Source of the DNA: Gammaproteobacteria bacterium
Lineage (GTDB): Bacteria; Pseudomonadota; Gammaproteobacteria; UBA9214
NCBI GenBank assembly: GCA_029859555.1
Contig: JAOUCV010000098.1
Location: 1 to 7,477, forward strand
DNA: 7,477 nucleotides
Direction: 5' to 3'
The stretch's first letter is position 1. The number at the start of each line of letters is the position of its first letter. Positions 1 through 5,832 of this stretch are shown here, piece by piece. The position numbers and the translations under genes are program-made. The notes below the pieces were generated by a model, which saw only the letters and a list, made by a program, of their open reading frames with translations, did no database searches and was not told the DNA's origin.

Positions 1-377
1 AGGATAATCATTGCCGCGATTGCATCGGTGCCCGTTTTGGCTGCGGTTTTATCCTGGCGTTGCAGCTGTTCTGCTGCGTGTGAGCTCAGTCTTTCGTCCA
101 TTGTATGTACCGGTAGCCGGCAGCGTCCTTCGAGTTGCCGGGCAAACCTGCGCGCCGCCGTGGTGATTTTTGAATCACTGCCGTCTGCATGCAGCGGCAG
201 ACCGACAACCAGTGCGTCGGGTCGCCAGTCGTTGATTAATTCCGAGATCCTGTCCCAGTCGGGTTGCCGGTTATGTGCGTTCAGTGTACATAATGCTGTC
301 GCTGTGCCGGTAATGCTTTGTCCTACGGCGACCCCGATACGTTGTTTGCCATAGTCGAATCCAAGCAGCGTTTGCAA
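1..377 (-). CDS. ruvX: RuvX/YqgF-family putative pre-16S rRNA nuclease, 3' end cut by window edge
   Basis: This is a Holliday-junction-resolvase-like RNase H fold protein of the YqgF/RuvX family. E. coli YqgF is implicated in 16S rRNA 5' end maturation in the cytoplasm. About 125 codons are visible; E. coli RuvX has 138 residues, so roughly the last dozen are missing. The N-terminus reads MQTLLGFDYGKQRIGVAVGQ. The expected acidic residues are present: Asp8 (FDYG), Glu95 (in MDERLSS) and Asp118 (TGTDAIAA). VVGLPLHADG at 57-66 is also typical. The start is a TTG at 377-375. The frame is open back to a TGA at 417-419 but holds no ATG or GTG upstream, and TTG gives an N-terminus that aligns with E. 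coli MSGTLLAFDFG. No good Shine-Dalgarno precedes it, so translation may depend on coupling to yqgE, which ends 49 bases upstream. In related genomes pyrR and pyrB often follow. Confidence 0.95.
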   Translation of the reverse strand, partial: MQTLLGFDYGKQRIGVAVGQSITGTATALCTLNAHNRQPDWDRISELINDWRPDALVVGLPLHADGSDSKITTAARRFARQLEGRCRLPVHTMDERLSSHAAEQLQRQDKTAAKTGTDAIAAMII

Positions 378-426
378 GATTATACTGTATGCCCTGTGCG
401 AGCGGCAGGCATAAGCTCAGGACGCA

Positions 427-990
427 TCAGGCATGTCCTGTATCACTGGATAACAGGTTCAGATCAATGCCCAGTAGCGCTGCTGCGGCCCGCCAGCGTT
501 GCTCGCTGGGGGTGTCAAACACTATCTTTGAGCTGGCCGGTCCGCTCAACCAGGTATTGGCGGCCAGTTCGCTTTCCAGCTGTCCGGCGCCCCAGCCGGC
601 ATAACCAAGGGTCACAATGGAGTTTTTCGGCCCCTTGCCTGCTGCGATGGCCTGCAGAATATCGCGTGATGAGGTAATGCCGATGGTGTCAGTCACCTTG
701 AGTGTTGCTTCCCAGTCACCGGCAGGCTCATGCAGTACGAAGCCCCGGTCATTTTGTACCGGACCGCCCATGTAGACCAGGCGTGAGGAGATTTCCTCAT
801 TACAGGCCTCGATATCCATATGTTGCAGTATTTCACCGAGTTGCATCTCCAGCGGCCGGTTGATGACGACCCCCAGTGCACCATTTTCATCATGTTCACA
901 GATGTAGGTGGTCGTATGGTGAAAATTGGGATCATCCAGTGCCGGCATGGCAATAAGGAAATGATTATTAAGGGAAGGCGTGTTGCTCAT
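427..990 (-). CDS. yqgE: YqgE/AlgH family protein
   Basis: This is a conserved cytoplasmic protein of the YqgE/AlgH (DUF179) family. Its biochemical function is not established, despite the historical AlgH link to alginate regulation. The 187 residues equal the E. coli length. The family pattern runs end to end: HFLIAMPALDDPNF at 10-23, YICEHDENGALGVVINRPL at 29-47, MGGPVQNDRGFVLH at 74-87, TSSRDIL at 106-112, LGYAGWGAGQLE at 128-139 and the closing TGHA. I chose the ATG at 990 because family members begin a few residues before HFLIAMP. The frame also opens at a GTG at 1077, but that would add 29 residues with no family counterpart. The Shine-Dalgarno at 990 is weak (ACAGGT directly before ATG). 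The gene lies 104 bases after tonB and 49 bases before ruvX, an order conserved in gammaproteobacteria. Confidence 0.95.
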   Translation of the reverse strand: MSNTPSLNNHFLIAMPALDDPNFHHTTTYICEHDENGALGVVINRPLEMQLGEILQHMDIEACNEEISSRLVYMGGPVQNDRGFVLHEPAGDWEATLKVTDTIGITSSRDILQAIAAGKGPKNSIVTLGYAGWGAGQLESELAANTWLSGPASSKIVFDTPSEQRWRAAAALLGIDLNLLSSDTGHA

Positions 991-1094
991 ACCTGTAGTA
1001 TCGGGTAGGACACTGCGGCCTTCAAGTCTCTTTATGGGTATAACTGGCCGGTAATTCTTACGCGACCCCCTTGCCACCCCGTGAGAACTGCGGG

Positions 1095-1952
1095 CTAGCG
1101 ACTCTTGAGCTGGTTGCTGGTGGAAAATTCCCAGGTGCGCGTGATATGCATGATGTCAGCATCTTTGCGGATGTCTTCGGGAAACGGCGGGAACGGTGCC
1201 GCCAGGTTGACAATGCGTTTGGCGGCTTCATCAATTACCTTGTGTCCTGATGCGCGCATGATACTGATATTGCGGACTGTGCCATCGGCGTTCATGGTGA
1301 CATCCATGATGAGTTTACCGGTCAGGCCGGCACGGCGTGCCTCGTCAGGATAATTCAGGTTGCCTACCCGCTCGACTTTTTTGACCCATTCACTCATGTA
1401 ATTGGCGTACTTGTATTCCTGGGTGCGTGCAGAAACGTAGATATGACGTGGCCTGTGGGCGTAGGCCTGCATCGATTCGTTGAGCTGTTCATTCAGGTTG
1501 ACCATCTCCATGCTGCGTTCGATCAGCTCGGTAGCCGTAACTTCCGGCTTTTCGGTCTCGGGTGTTTCGGTTTTTTCCTGGTGTACTTTTTTGGTTGCAA
1601 CACTGGCAGAGACGACCTGCGCCGGTGACTCTGTCGGCTGCTGTGGTGTGACAGCGGGTGCCTGTTCTTGAATTGCCTGAGTAGGCTGGATTTTTTCTGT
1701 GGTGTTGCCGCCACCGTCCTGGCTGGTTTGCGCGAGGTAATCGGCTTCATCCGGTGCCGGCGTGCTGCGATTGGAGACCGTTATATCGAGTGTCGGCAGG
1801 ATGTTCTCGGGCGGCGCGTTGTCAAACTGCCCGAAGGTGATACCCAGGATGATAATGGCGTGCAGGGCAATGGCAAAGAACAGCGTCATGGCCATTCTGT
1901 CGGTTGCCGTGACCGGCGATGGTTCCAGGAACGGCGCGTCTGTATTCAGCAT
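1095..1952 (-). CDS. tonB: Energy transducer TonB (TonB3-like by context)
   Basis: This protein spans the periplasm and passes proton-motive-force energy from an ExbB/ExbD-type motor to outer-membrane partners. In the 285 residues I see a short cytoplasmic N-terminus, one transmembrane helix at about 22-40 with a histidine (His31) where TonB proteins carry their conserved membrane His, and a Pro/Gln/Thr/Glu-rich periplasmic linker at about 45-145. A TonB C-terminal domain follows at about 187-276, with LNYPDEARRAGLTGKLIMDV at 199-218, RNISIMRASGHKVIDEAAKR and a final TWEFS. The ATG at 1952 overlaps the end of the Gx gene by 7 bases (ATGCTGA), with GAAGAG just upstream acting as ribosome site, so translation is probably coupled. 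No exbB or exbD is present here. The place beside yqgE/ruvX and near gshB/pilG matches P. aeruginosa TonB3, which is linked to twitching motility. A pilus role here is inferred from context. Confidence 0.92.
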   Translation of the reverse strand: MLNTDAPFLEPSPVTATDRMAMTLFFAIALHAIIILGITFGQFDNAPPENILPTLDITVSNRSTPAPDEADYLAQTSQDGGGNTTEKIQPTQAIQEQAPAVTPQQPTESPAQVVSASVATKKVHQEKTETPETEKPEVTATELIERSMEMVNLNEQLNESMQAYAHRPRHIYVSARTQEYKYANYMSEWVKKVERVGNLNYPDEARRAGLTGKLIMDVTMNADGTVRNISIMRASGHKVIDEAAKRIVNLAAPFPPFPEDIRKDADIMHITRTWEFSTSNQLKSR

Positions 1953-2452
1953 AAGATCTCTTCGTTACACATTGCGCGTGCAATTATACCGCTGACGATA
2001 CCAAACAATAGTGCCGCCGTTAACAGTATCGGGAACAGCCGCCAGACTGCATCGTTCGGTATAAACAGCAGCCATGCCAGCGTGAACTGTCCGGTCATGT
2101 GCGCCAGCGCGGCCAGTATGCCGTAGCCGATGGCGCTGAATCCCTTGCCGGGCAGGTGACTGGAGAACCACAGTGCCGTCATGCTGAATACAGCCCCGCC
2201 AAGGCTGAGAATAAATGTCGGTGAAAGGAAGGTACCGAGCAACAAACTGCCGCAGATGACGCGCAGGAAGCTTACCCATGCAGCGCTGCGCCAGCCGAAT
2301 TGTGTCAATACAGCTATGGTAATGACGTTGGCAAGTCCCGGTTTAAAACCCGGCAGAGGTGAAGGTATCGCGCTTTCCAGTACGTGAATACTGATTGCCA
2401 GTGCTGTTAGCCATGCAATTCGGTGGTCTTCATGAGTGGTATGTATTTGCAC
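1946..2452 (-). CDS. Gx transporter family integral membrane protein
   Basis: This is a hydrophobic protein of 168 residues that resembles the family called Gx transporter, also annotated as heptaprenyl diphosphate synthase component I. The substrate is unknown; ECF-transporter-like substrate binding is a common guess. About five membrane segments are visible, at roughly 12-30, 41-60, 66-95, 108-132 and 140-160. The family signature PSPLPGFKPGLANVITI at 30-46 follows the first helix. SFLRVICGSLLLGTF at 61-75 and ALAHMTGQ at 115-122 are other recognisable blocks. The start is a GTG at 2452, and no clear Shine-Dalgarno is seen. It follows the DUF4124 gene after 42 bases and overlaps tonB by 7 bases. 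Family relatives commonly sit next to NusG_II genes; here that partner is about 2 kb upstream, beyond other genes and a terminator. Confidence 0.85.
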   Translation of the reverse strand: MQIHTTHEDHRIAWLTALAISIHVLESAIPSPLPGFKPGLANVITIAVLTQFGWRSAAWVSFLRVICGSLLLGTFLSPTFILSLGGAVFSMTALWFSSHLPGKGFSAIGYGILAALAHMTGQFTLAWLLFIPNDAVWRLFPILLTAALLFGIVSGIIARAMCNEEILC

Positions 2453-2494
2453 GTGTTGTCGGAACTGTTTTTGATGGTCGCTGTATCTTACCTG

Positions 2495-2893
2495 TTACCA
2501 GCAATGGTTACGTAAATACCTTGAATATTGCTTGTAGTTGCCATGTCCCCTGGAAGCCTGGAGTTTTTCCCTGTTGGCAATGCAGGGTTTCAGGTGTTCG
2601 GCTTGCTCGCGGCTGGCCTTGAGTCTCCTGGACTGTGCCAGCTGTTTTTGCTGTATTGCGCGTTGTTGTATGTGTTGCAGTAATTCTGTTTCCGTCGCCC
2701 GCAGACCACCACTGCTGTTGCGCGCTGCATCCGGCTGCCGTAGTTCATCTGCTGTGAATTCACTACCCGGTGCATGGTCACTGAAATGAACCTGCCCCTG
2801 CCGGTCTGTCCAGCGATAAATAGATCTGGCATCGGCGCAGTTGACTTGTAGTGCAAATAGCGCGGTAAAAATAGTAATTCTGTAACAATGCAT
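2495..2893 (-). CDS. Exported DUF4124 domain-containing protein
   Basis: This is a small protein of 132 residues, probably periplasmic, of unknown function. A signal peptide (about 1-22, likely cut after CADA) is followed by SIYRWTDRQGQVHFSDHAPG at 24-43, which matches the DUF4124 pattern of an aromatic-rich YRW-D-G-V-H-FSD strand pair. Residues 66-110 are rich in Gln, Lys, Arg and Glu and look helical, possibly a coiled coil. The end KQYSRYLRNHCW with Cys104 and Cys131 resembles other DUF4124 proteins with a C-terminal Cys pair. I chose the ATG at 2893 because it starts directly at the signal peptide and has GGAAAG upstream. An ATG at 2911 would add MNTESA. The open frame extends to 3157, but that part looks non-coding. 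The gene is read in the same direction as the Gx gene 42 bases downstream and may be co-transcribed with it. Confidence 0.8.
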   Translation of the reverse strand: MHCYRITIFTALFALQVNCADARSIYRWTDRQGQVHFSDHAPGSEFTADELRQPDAARNSSGGLRATETELLQHIQQRAIQQKQLAQSRRLKASREQAEHLKPCIANREKLQASRGHGNYKQYSRYLRNHCW

Positions 2894-3184
2894 GGCGCTT
2901 TCCGTGTTCATTAGTGACTGATTAATATGATAAAAAAAGGATATGCTGGTGCTGCAGCTGTTCCTCGTGTGTTTCGGAAAAGGTAGCTGTTGCAGGCCGC
3001 GACGGCTAGGCGTCGAAAGCTGTTTTGGGTGTCGGATTTTTGCTACAGGACAGTGGTTAAAGCGCATGGTTGAAAACGCCGATGAATGCTCATAGGGCAT
3101 GAAACACCGGGAAGACGGCAGGTGTGCCGGGGTGTTTTGCGTTACTTCTGGAGACAACGAATCTGCGAACGCACGAGAAATACT
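2894..3184. promoter_or_regulatory. Divergent intergenic region between DUF4124 gene and frameshifted exported-protein gene
   Basis: These 291 bases separate two divergently read genes, so promoters for both should lie here. On the minus strand a -10-like TATCAT lies at 2926-2931, just downstream of a T7 run, but no matching -35 is seen at 17 bases. On the plus strand TTGAAA at 3070-3075 is -35-like, with no good -10 at the right distance. A small perfect hairpin occupies 3116-3129 (CGGCA, loop GGTG, TGCCG), with no T-tract directly after it. No promoter is assigned with confidence. Confidence 0.4.
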
Positions 3185-3582
3185 ATGTTTCAGTTAAAAA
3201 TCAAGTCATTGAGCCCGGAACTACTGCTGACGGGTGTGACCCTGTCAGCGTGTTGCCCGGTACTGCAATCTGTAGCCGATGACTGCCTCAGTGCACTGGA
3301 GGTGGAGGCTGCTGATGTCAGTGCTGCAAGCCAGCCGCTTGCCGCGACAGTCAGTTCCCCGCTCAAGAAAGCCAGACCTGCAAGGGCTGGCAAGGTTATT
3401 GCCGGCGGCCTGAGCTTCAAAAGTTTGAGGAAGCACTGGATAGCAGCTATGCCGGTAGTCATTTTCTGTATATCAGCTTATCCGAAAGCAAACGCAGAAG
3501 CGTCTGCAAGTTTTACCAAAATGCTAACCGTACATCTTCAGTAGCTGAGGAAATTGTACGCTTGTTGTCTTCCGGCCAGTAA
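3185..3582 (+). pseudogene. Small exported Cys-containing protein, gene split by an apparent one-base frameshift
   Basis: No family was recognised. The frame from ATG 3185 begins MFQLKIKS and then a hydrophobic stretch ending LSAC (20-23, a lipobox) or SVA-DD (29-33, a signal peptidase I site), so the product is exported or a lipoprotein. This frame stays open to a TAG at 3542-3544, but its later part reads poorly. From 3316 to the TAA at 3580-3582 another frame is open for 88 codons with no ATG, GTG or TTG start near its beginning. It gives natural-looking protein: QTCKGWQGYC, FEEALDSSYAGSHFLYISL and a helical end AEEIVRLLSSGQ. Adding one base near 3357-3370, for example a fifth C in the CCCC run at 3357-3360, joins the halves into one protein of 132 residues. 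The cause may be a true mutation or a sequencing or assembly error. The stop is 39 bases before the rhodanese gene, so the two are probably one transcript. Confidence 0.65.
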
Positions 3583-3621
3583 CTGCCATCGTTATGAATA
3601 TATGTATAGAGGGATTTTAAT

Positions 3622-4371
3622 ATGAAACGTTTTATCACCAAATTACCCATGCTCGCATTGCTTGCATCAGCCGGGTTCCTGTTGAATTCCAGCGTAGTGG
3701 CACTGGATGTAAAACTTACCGACTACCTGGCTTACCTGGAAGTTGATCACAACGGTGAGCAGGTGCGTATTCAGCGTATCCAGGATACTGCCAACACACT
3801 GCAGGACGGTTTTGCCAGGACGTCTCGCAAATGTCCGCCTTTCTGCATTCAGCCGATGCAGGTTGCGCCGGGTGTCGCTACAGTTGGTGAGGCCGAAATT
3901 TTTCGCTTTATGGAGCGTGAGCTTGAAGACGGTAACGGCATGATTGTCGATACAAGATCGCCTTCCTGGTATCAGAAAGGTACTATCCCGGGCTCTGTGA
4001 ATATTCCGTTTAGCGGTTTTGTCGGTGAAGCAGATGCGCCTGAAACCGTCAAGGTGTTGCAGCAGCTGGGTGGTGTGTATCGCGGTGAAGTGAGCTGGCT
4101 GACTCGCAGTTTTGAGAAGCTGATGGCATCGCTGGGCCTGTTTGGTGCAGATCAGAAAACCGATAGCTGGGATTTTTCCGGCGCCAGGGAAGTGGTGTTC
4201 TGGTGTAATGGCCCCTGGTGTGGTCAGTCACCGCGCGCCATTAATGGTCTGCTGTCATACGGTTATCCGTCCGAAAAGCTGTTCTATTACCGTGGCGGGA
4301 TGCAGATGTGGAAGGTGCTGGGCCTGACAGTGGTTGTACCCGAGACTACTGAATCCGTTGCAATGAAGTAA
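3622..4371 (+). CDS. Secreted single-domain rhodanese-like protein
   Basis: This is a predicted periplasmic sulfurtransferase-like protein of 249 residues. A signal peptide at 1-28 (MKRF start, hydrophobic LPMLALLASAGFLL, cut near VVA-LD) is followed by a segment with RKCPPFCIQPM at 69-79. The rhodanese domain runs from about 87 to 238: IVDTRSPSWYQKGTIPGSVN at 108-127 is the typical D-R...H/KG-IPGA-NIP region, and VVFWCNGPWCGQSPRAI at 191-207 is the active-site loop. Cys195 sits at the catalytic position; Cys200 is an extra cysteine inside the loop, and FYYRGGMQMWKVLGL at 221-235 is the usual rhodanese ending. AGAGGG at 3608-3613 is a good ribosome site for the ATG at 3622. The gene follows the frameshifted exported-protein gene and ends at a shared terminator. 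The substrate is unknown; sulfane-sulfur handling or a thiol redox role are both possible. Confidence 0.88.
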   Translation: MKRFITKLPMLALLASAGFLLNSSVVALDVKLTDYLAYLEVDHNGEQVRIQRIQDTANTLQDGFARTSRKCPPFCIQPMQVAPGVATVGEAEIFRFMERELEDGNGMIVDTRSPSWYQKGTIPGSVNIPFSGFVGEADAPETVKVLQQLGGVYRGEVSWLTRSFEKLMASLGLFGADQKTDSWDFSGAREVVFWCNGPWCGQSPRAINGLLSYGYPSEKLFYYRGGMQMWKVLGLTVVVPETTESVAMK

Positions 4372-4389
4372 CCAGGCCTCGGGGCTTGG
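4372..4389 (+). other. Short hairpin directly after the rhodanese stop codon
   Basis: CCAGGCC and GGCTTGG form a 7-base-pair stem, with one G-U pair in RNA, around a TCGG loop, beginning one base after the last base of the stop. No T-run follows; instead the A-tract of the next hairpin begins after one base. It may protect the rhodanese mRNA end or assist the adjacent terminator; this is inference. Confidence 0.4.
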
Positions 4390-4390
4390 T

Positions 4391-4419
4391 AAAAAAGGGA
4401 CACGGAGTGTCCCTTTTTT
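4391..4419. terminator. Bidirectional intrinsic terminator
   Basis: GGGACAC at 4397-4403 and GTGTCCC at 4407-4413 form a perfect 7-base-pair stem with a GGA loop. Six A bases (4391-4396) and six T bases (4414-4419) flank it, so each strand gives a GC-rich hairpin followed by a U-tract. It lies 19 bases after the rhodanese stop on the plus strand and 11 bases after the NusG_II gene stop on the minus strand. It should therefore end both converging transcripts, and it separates the gshB-apbE-NusG_II transcript from the Gx-tonB genes further on. Confidence 0.93.
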
Positions 4420-4430
4420 ATGTCTGCTGA

Positions 4431-4790
4431 TCAGAAATTTATTGCATCAAACCGGGGGTGCTGGCCGTGCAGGCTCAGGCTGATGCGATTTGGCAGGCAG
4501 GCGGCAATTTCTCCGGCAGATTGCAACCAGCCGCTGTGTACACAGACCTGCCCGCGGCAGGGAGAGCTGACAAAACGGGCACGACCCTGGTTGATTTCAA
4601 TAACACTGTCACCCAGCGGGCCATGAATGTTCAGGGTGCGGTCGTGTACCAGTTCTCCGGTCACAGGTTCATTATTACCCGACTGTATTTGTACATAGTC
4701 AGCGTGTTCGTTGCCAGTCCACAAGCGGGCATACAGTAAGGGTAGTGCGCATATAACGACCACCAGTAGAACGTAGTCCGCACGGGTCAT
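4431..4790 (-). CDS. NusG domain II-containing membrane-anchored protein
   Basis: This protein of 119 residues belongs to the NusG_II (PF07009-type) family. Despite the name it is not a transcription factor; family members are envelope proteins of unsettled function. One N-terminal membrane anchor at about 6-22 precedes an extracytoplasmic domain. The signature SPCRGQVCVHSGWL at 76-89, then AACLPNRISLSL at 96-107, carries Cys78, Cys83 and Cys98 as in other members (C-x4-C-V-H-x-G-W ... C-L-P-N). Such cysteines could hold a disulfide or a cofactor, but neither is shown here. The ATG overlaps the apbE stop as ATGA, which points to translational coupling. No obvious ApbE target motif (D/S-G-A-T type) is seen in this protein, so it is probably not itself flavinylated. 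Confidence 0.87.
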   Translation of the reverse strand: MTRADYVLLVVVICALPLLYARLWTGNEHADYVQIQSGNNEPVTGELVHDRTLNIHGPLGDSVIEINQGRARFVSSPCRGQVCVHSGWLQSAGEIAACLPNRISLSLHGQHPRFDAINF

Positions 4791-5830
4791 GAGAGTGGTT
4801 CACTTGGTTTGATTTCTACCGTGCTGTCAGGCTCAAAGTGAATGCGTGACTGCATTGCCGGATTCATATGAATAATACCACTGCTGTCAATTAGCATGAC
4901 CAGCTTGATATGCATACTGCGGGCGATTTCAACCCAGTCCTCGGGGCCGGCAACGAACAGTGCGGTGGCAGCAGCATCAGCGGTGGCGGCATTGTCATGC
5001 ACGACCGTGACGGAGATAGTCCGGTCGGCCGGATAGCCGCTGCGCGGGTCGATAATGTGGTGATAACGTTTGCCGTCAACTTCAAAAAAACGCTCATAGT
5101 CACCGGAGGTGAATACGCTGGTATCGCCGTCAACTTCAATGCTGGCAAGTATGCCGCTCTCGCGTGGTTGGCGAATACCGATGCGCCACGGCCGGTCACC
5201 ATGTTGTCCGATGGCGCGCAGGTCACCGCCGGCGTTGATGATGGCGTTCTCGATGCCGAATCCACGCAGCTGTTCGATGGCGCGGTCTATCGCATAGCCC
5301 TTGGCGAATGCGCCAAGATCATAACGTACGGCCGGGTTGCGGGTGACAAGTTGTGTGTCCGTGAGGCTGATATCTTCAACAGAGGGAGCCAGCGCTACCA
5401 GCGCGGCGATTGAATCACTGTCCGGCAAGGCTCCAGTCGGCAGTGGGTTGCCATGGAATCCCCACTGTGCAACCAGCTGGCCAATGACAGGGTTGAACAG
5501 GCCCTGGCTGAGTTTTGACAAGCGGTGTGCTTCCTGCAGCAGCGGCAGCATGTCGGGATCCGGGTTAAATACCTGCAGGGTGGCCAGCTGTTCATTGATA
5601 TCCGACAGTGTGCCGGGTTGCCATGCATGCCAGCGGCTTTGCAGGGTCAGCAGGTCCTGTTCGATCTGTTCGCTGGCGCGTGCTGCCAGGGCCGGGTCTG
5701 CCCCGTGAATACTTATTTCAATGAGGGTTCCGAGGGCAAAAAAACGCGTATGAAAAACAGTTTCATTGTTGCTGCAGCCACTCAGCAGCACACCCAGGAG
5801 GACGAGGACGGGCAGTCGGCCATAGCGCAT
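4787..5830 (-). CDS. apbE: FAD:protein FMN transferase, ApbE family lipoprotein
   Basis: ApbE enzymes use FAD and Mg2+ to attach FMN covalently to threonine or serine of extracytoplasmic redox proteins such as RnfG, RnfD and NqrC. In the 347 residues, a lipoprotein signal peptide ends in LLSGC (lipid-bearing Cys19). The ApbE fold follows: FALGTLIEISIHG at 31-43, GLFNPVIGQLV at 110-120, DLGAFAKGYAID at 171-182, NAGGDLRAIG at 199-208, RPWRIGIRQPR at 213-223, HHIIDPRSGYP at 257-267 and TADAAATALF at 283-292, where Asp285 and Thr289 fit the metal-binding pair of known ApbE proteins. All key motifs are intact. The ATG at 5830 lies 2 bases after the gshB stop, and only a weak ribosome site is seen, so it is probably coupled to gshB. 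No FMN-acceptor protein is encoded in the window, so its target must lie elsewhere. Confidence 0.95.
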   Translation of the reverse strand: MRYGRLPVLVLLGVLLSGCSNNETVFHTRFFALGTLIEISIHGADPALAARASEQIEQDLLTLQSRWHAWQPGTLSDINEQLATLQVFNPDPDMLPLLQEAHRLSKLSQGLFNPVIGQLVAQWGFHGNPLPTGALPDSDSIAALVALAPSVEDISLTDTQLVTRNPAVRYDLGAFAKGYAIDRAIEQLRGFGIENAIINAGGDLRAIGQHGDRPWRIGIRQPRESGILASIEVDGDTSVFTSGDYERFFEVDGKRYHHIIDPRSGYPADRTISVTVVHDNAATADAAATALFVAGPEDWVEIARSMHIKLVMLIDSSGIIHMNPAMQSRIHFEPDSTVEIKPSEPLS

Positions 5831-5832
5831 GG

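Noticed and set aside
379..384. A perfect TATAAT on the minus strand just before the ruvX TTG.
   Set aside because: A transcript from it would begin inside the ruvX coding region, and the -35 at 17 bases (TGCCGC) is poor; probably chance.
992..1024. A TTGAAG - 17 bases - GATACT promoter-like pair before yqgE on the minus strand.
   Set aside because: Each box matches only 4 of 6 bases, and the implied start would fall at the ATG, giving a leaderless message; not strong enough to annotate.
991..1077. A 29-residue N-terminal extension of YqgE from a GTG at 1077.
   Set aside because: The added segment has no counterpart in YqgE/AlgH proteins, and the start at 990 gives exactly the E. coli length.
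2912..3157. Open frame upstream of the DUF4124 start, giving an 88-residue extension.
   Set aside because: A signal peptide begins at the ATG at 2893; the upstream translation has no recognisable features and would bury the signal peptide inside the protein.
3363..3371. CAAGAAAGC as a programmed -1 ribosomal slippage site explaining the two frames of the 3185 gene.
   Set aside because: It does not fit the X-XXY-YYZ heptamer because re-pairing after slippage is poor. A one-base indel, for example in the CCCC run, explains the data more simply.
4910..5413. A 167-codon plus-strand open frame opposite apbE.
   Set aside because: The minus-strand ApbE is complete with all motifs; this is a shadow frame caused by codon bias.
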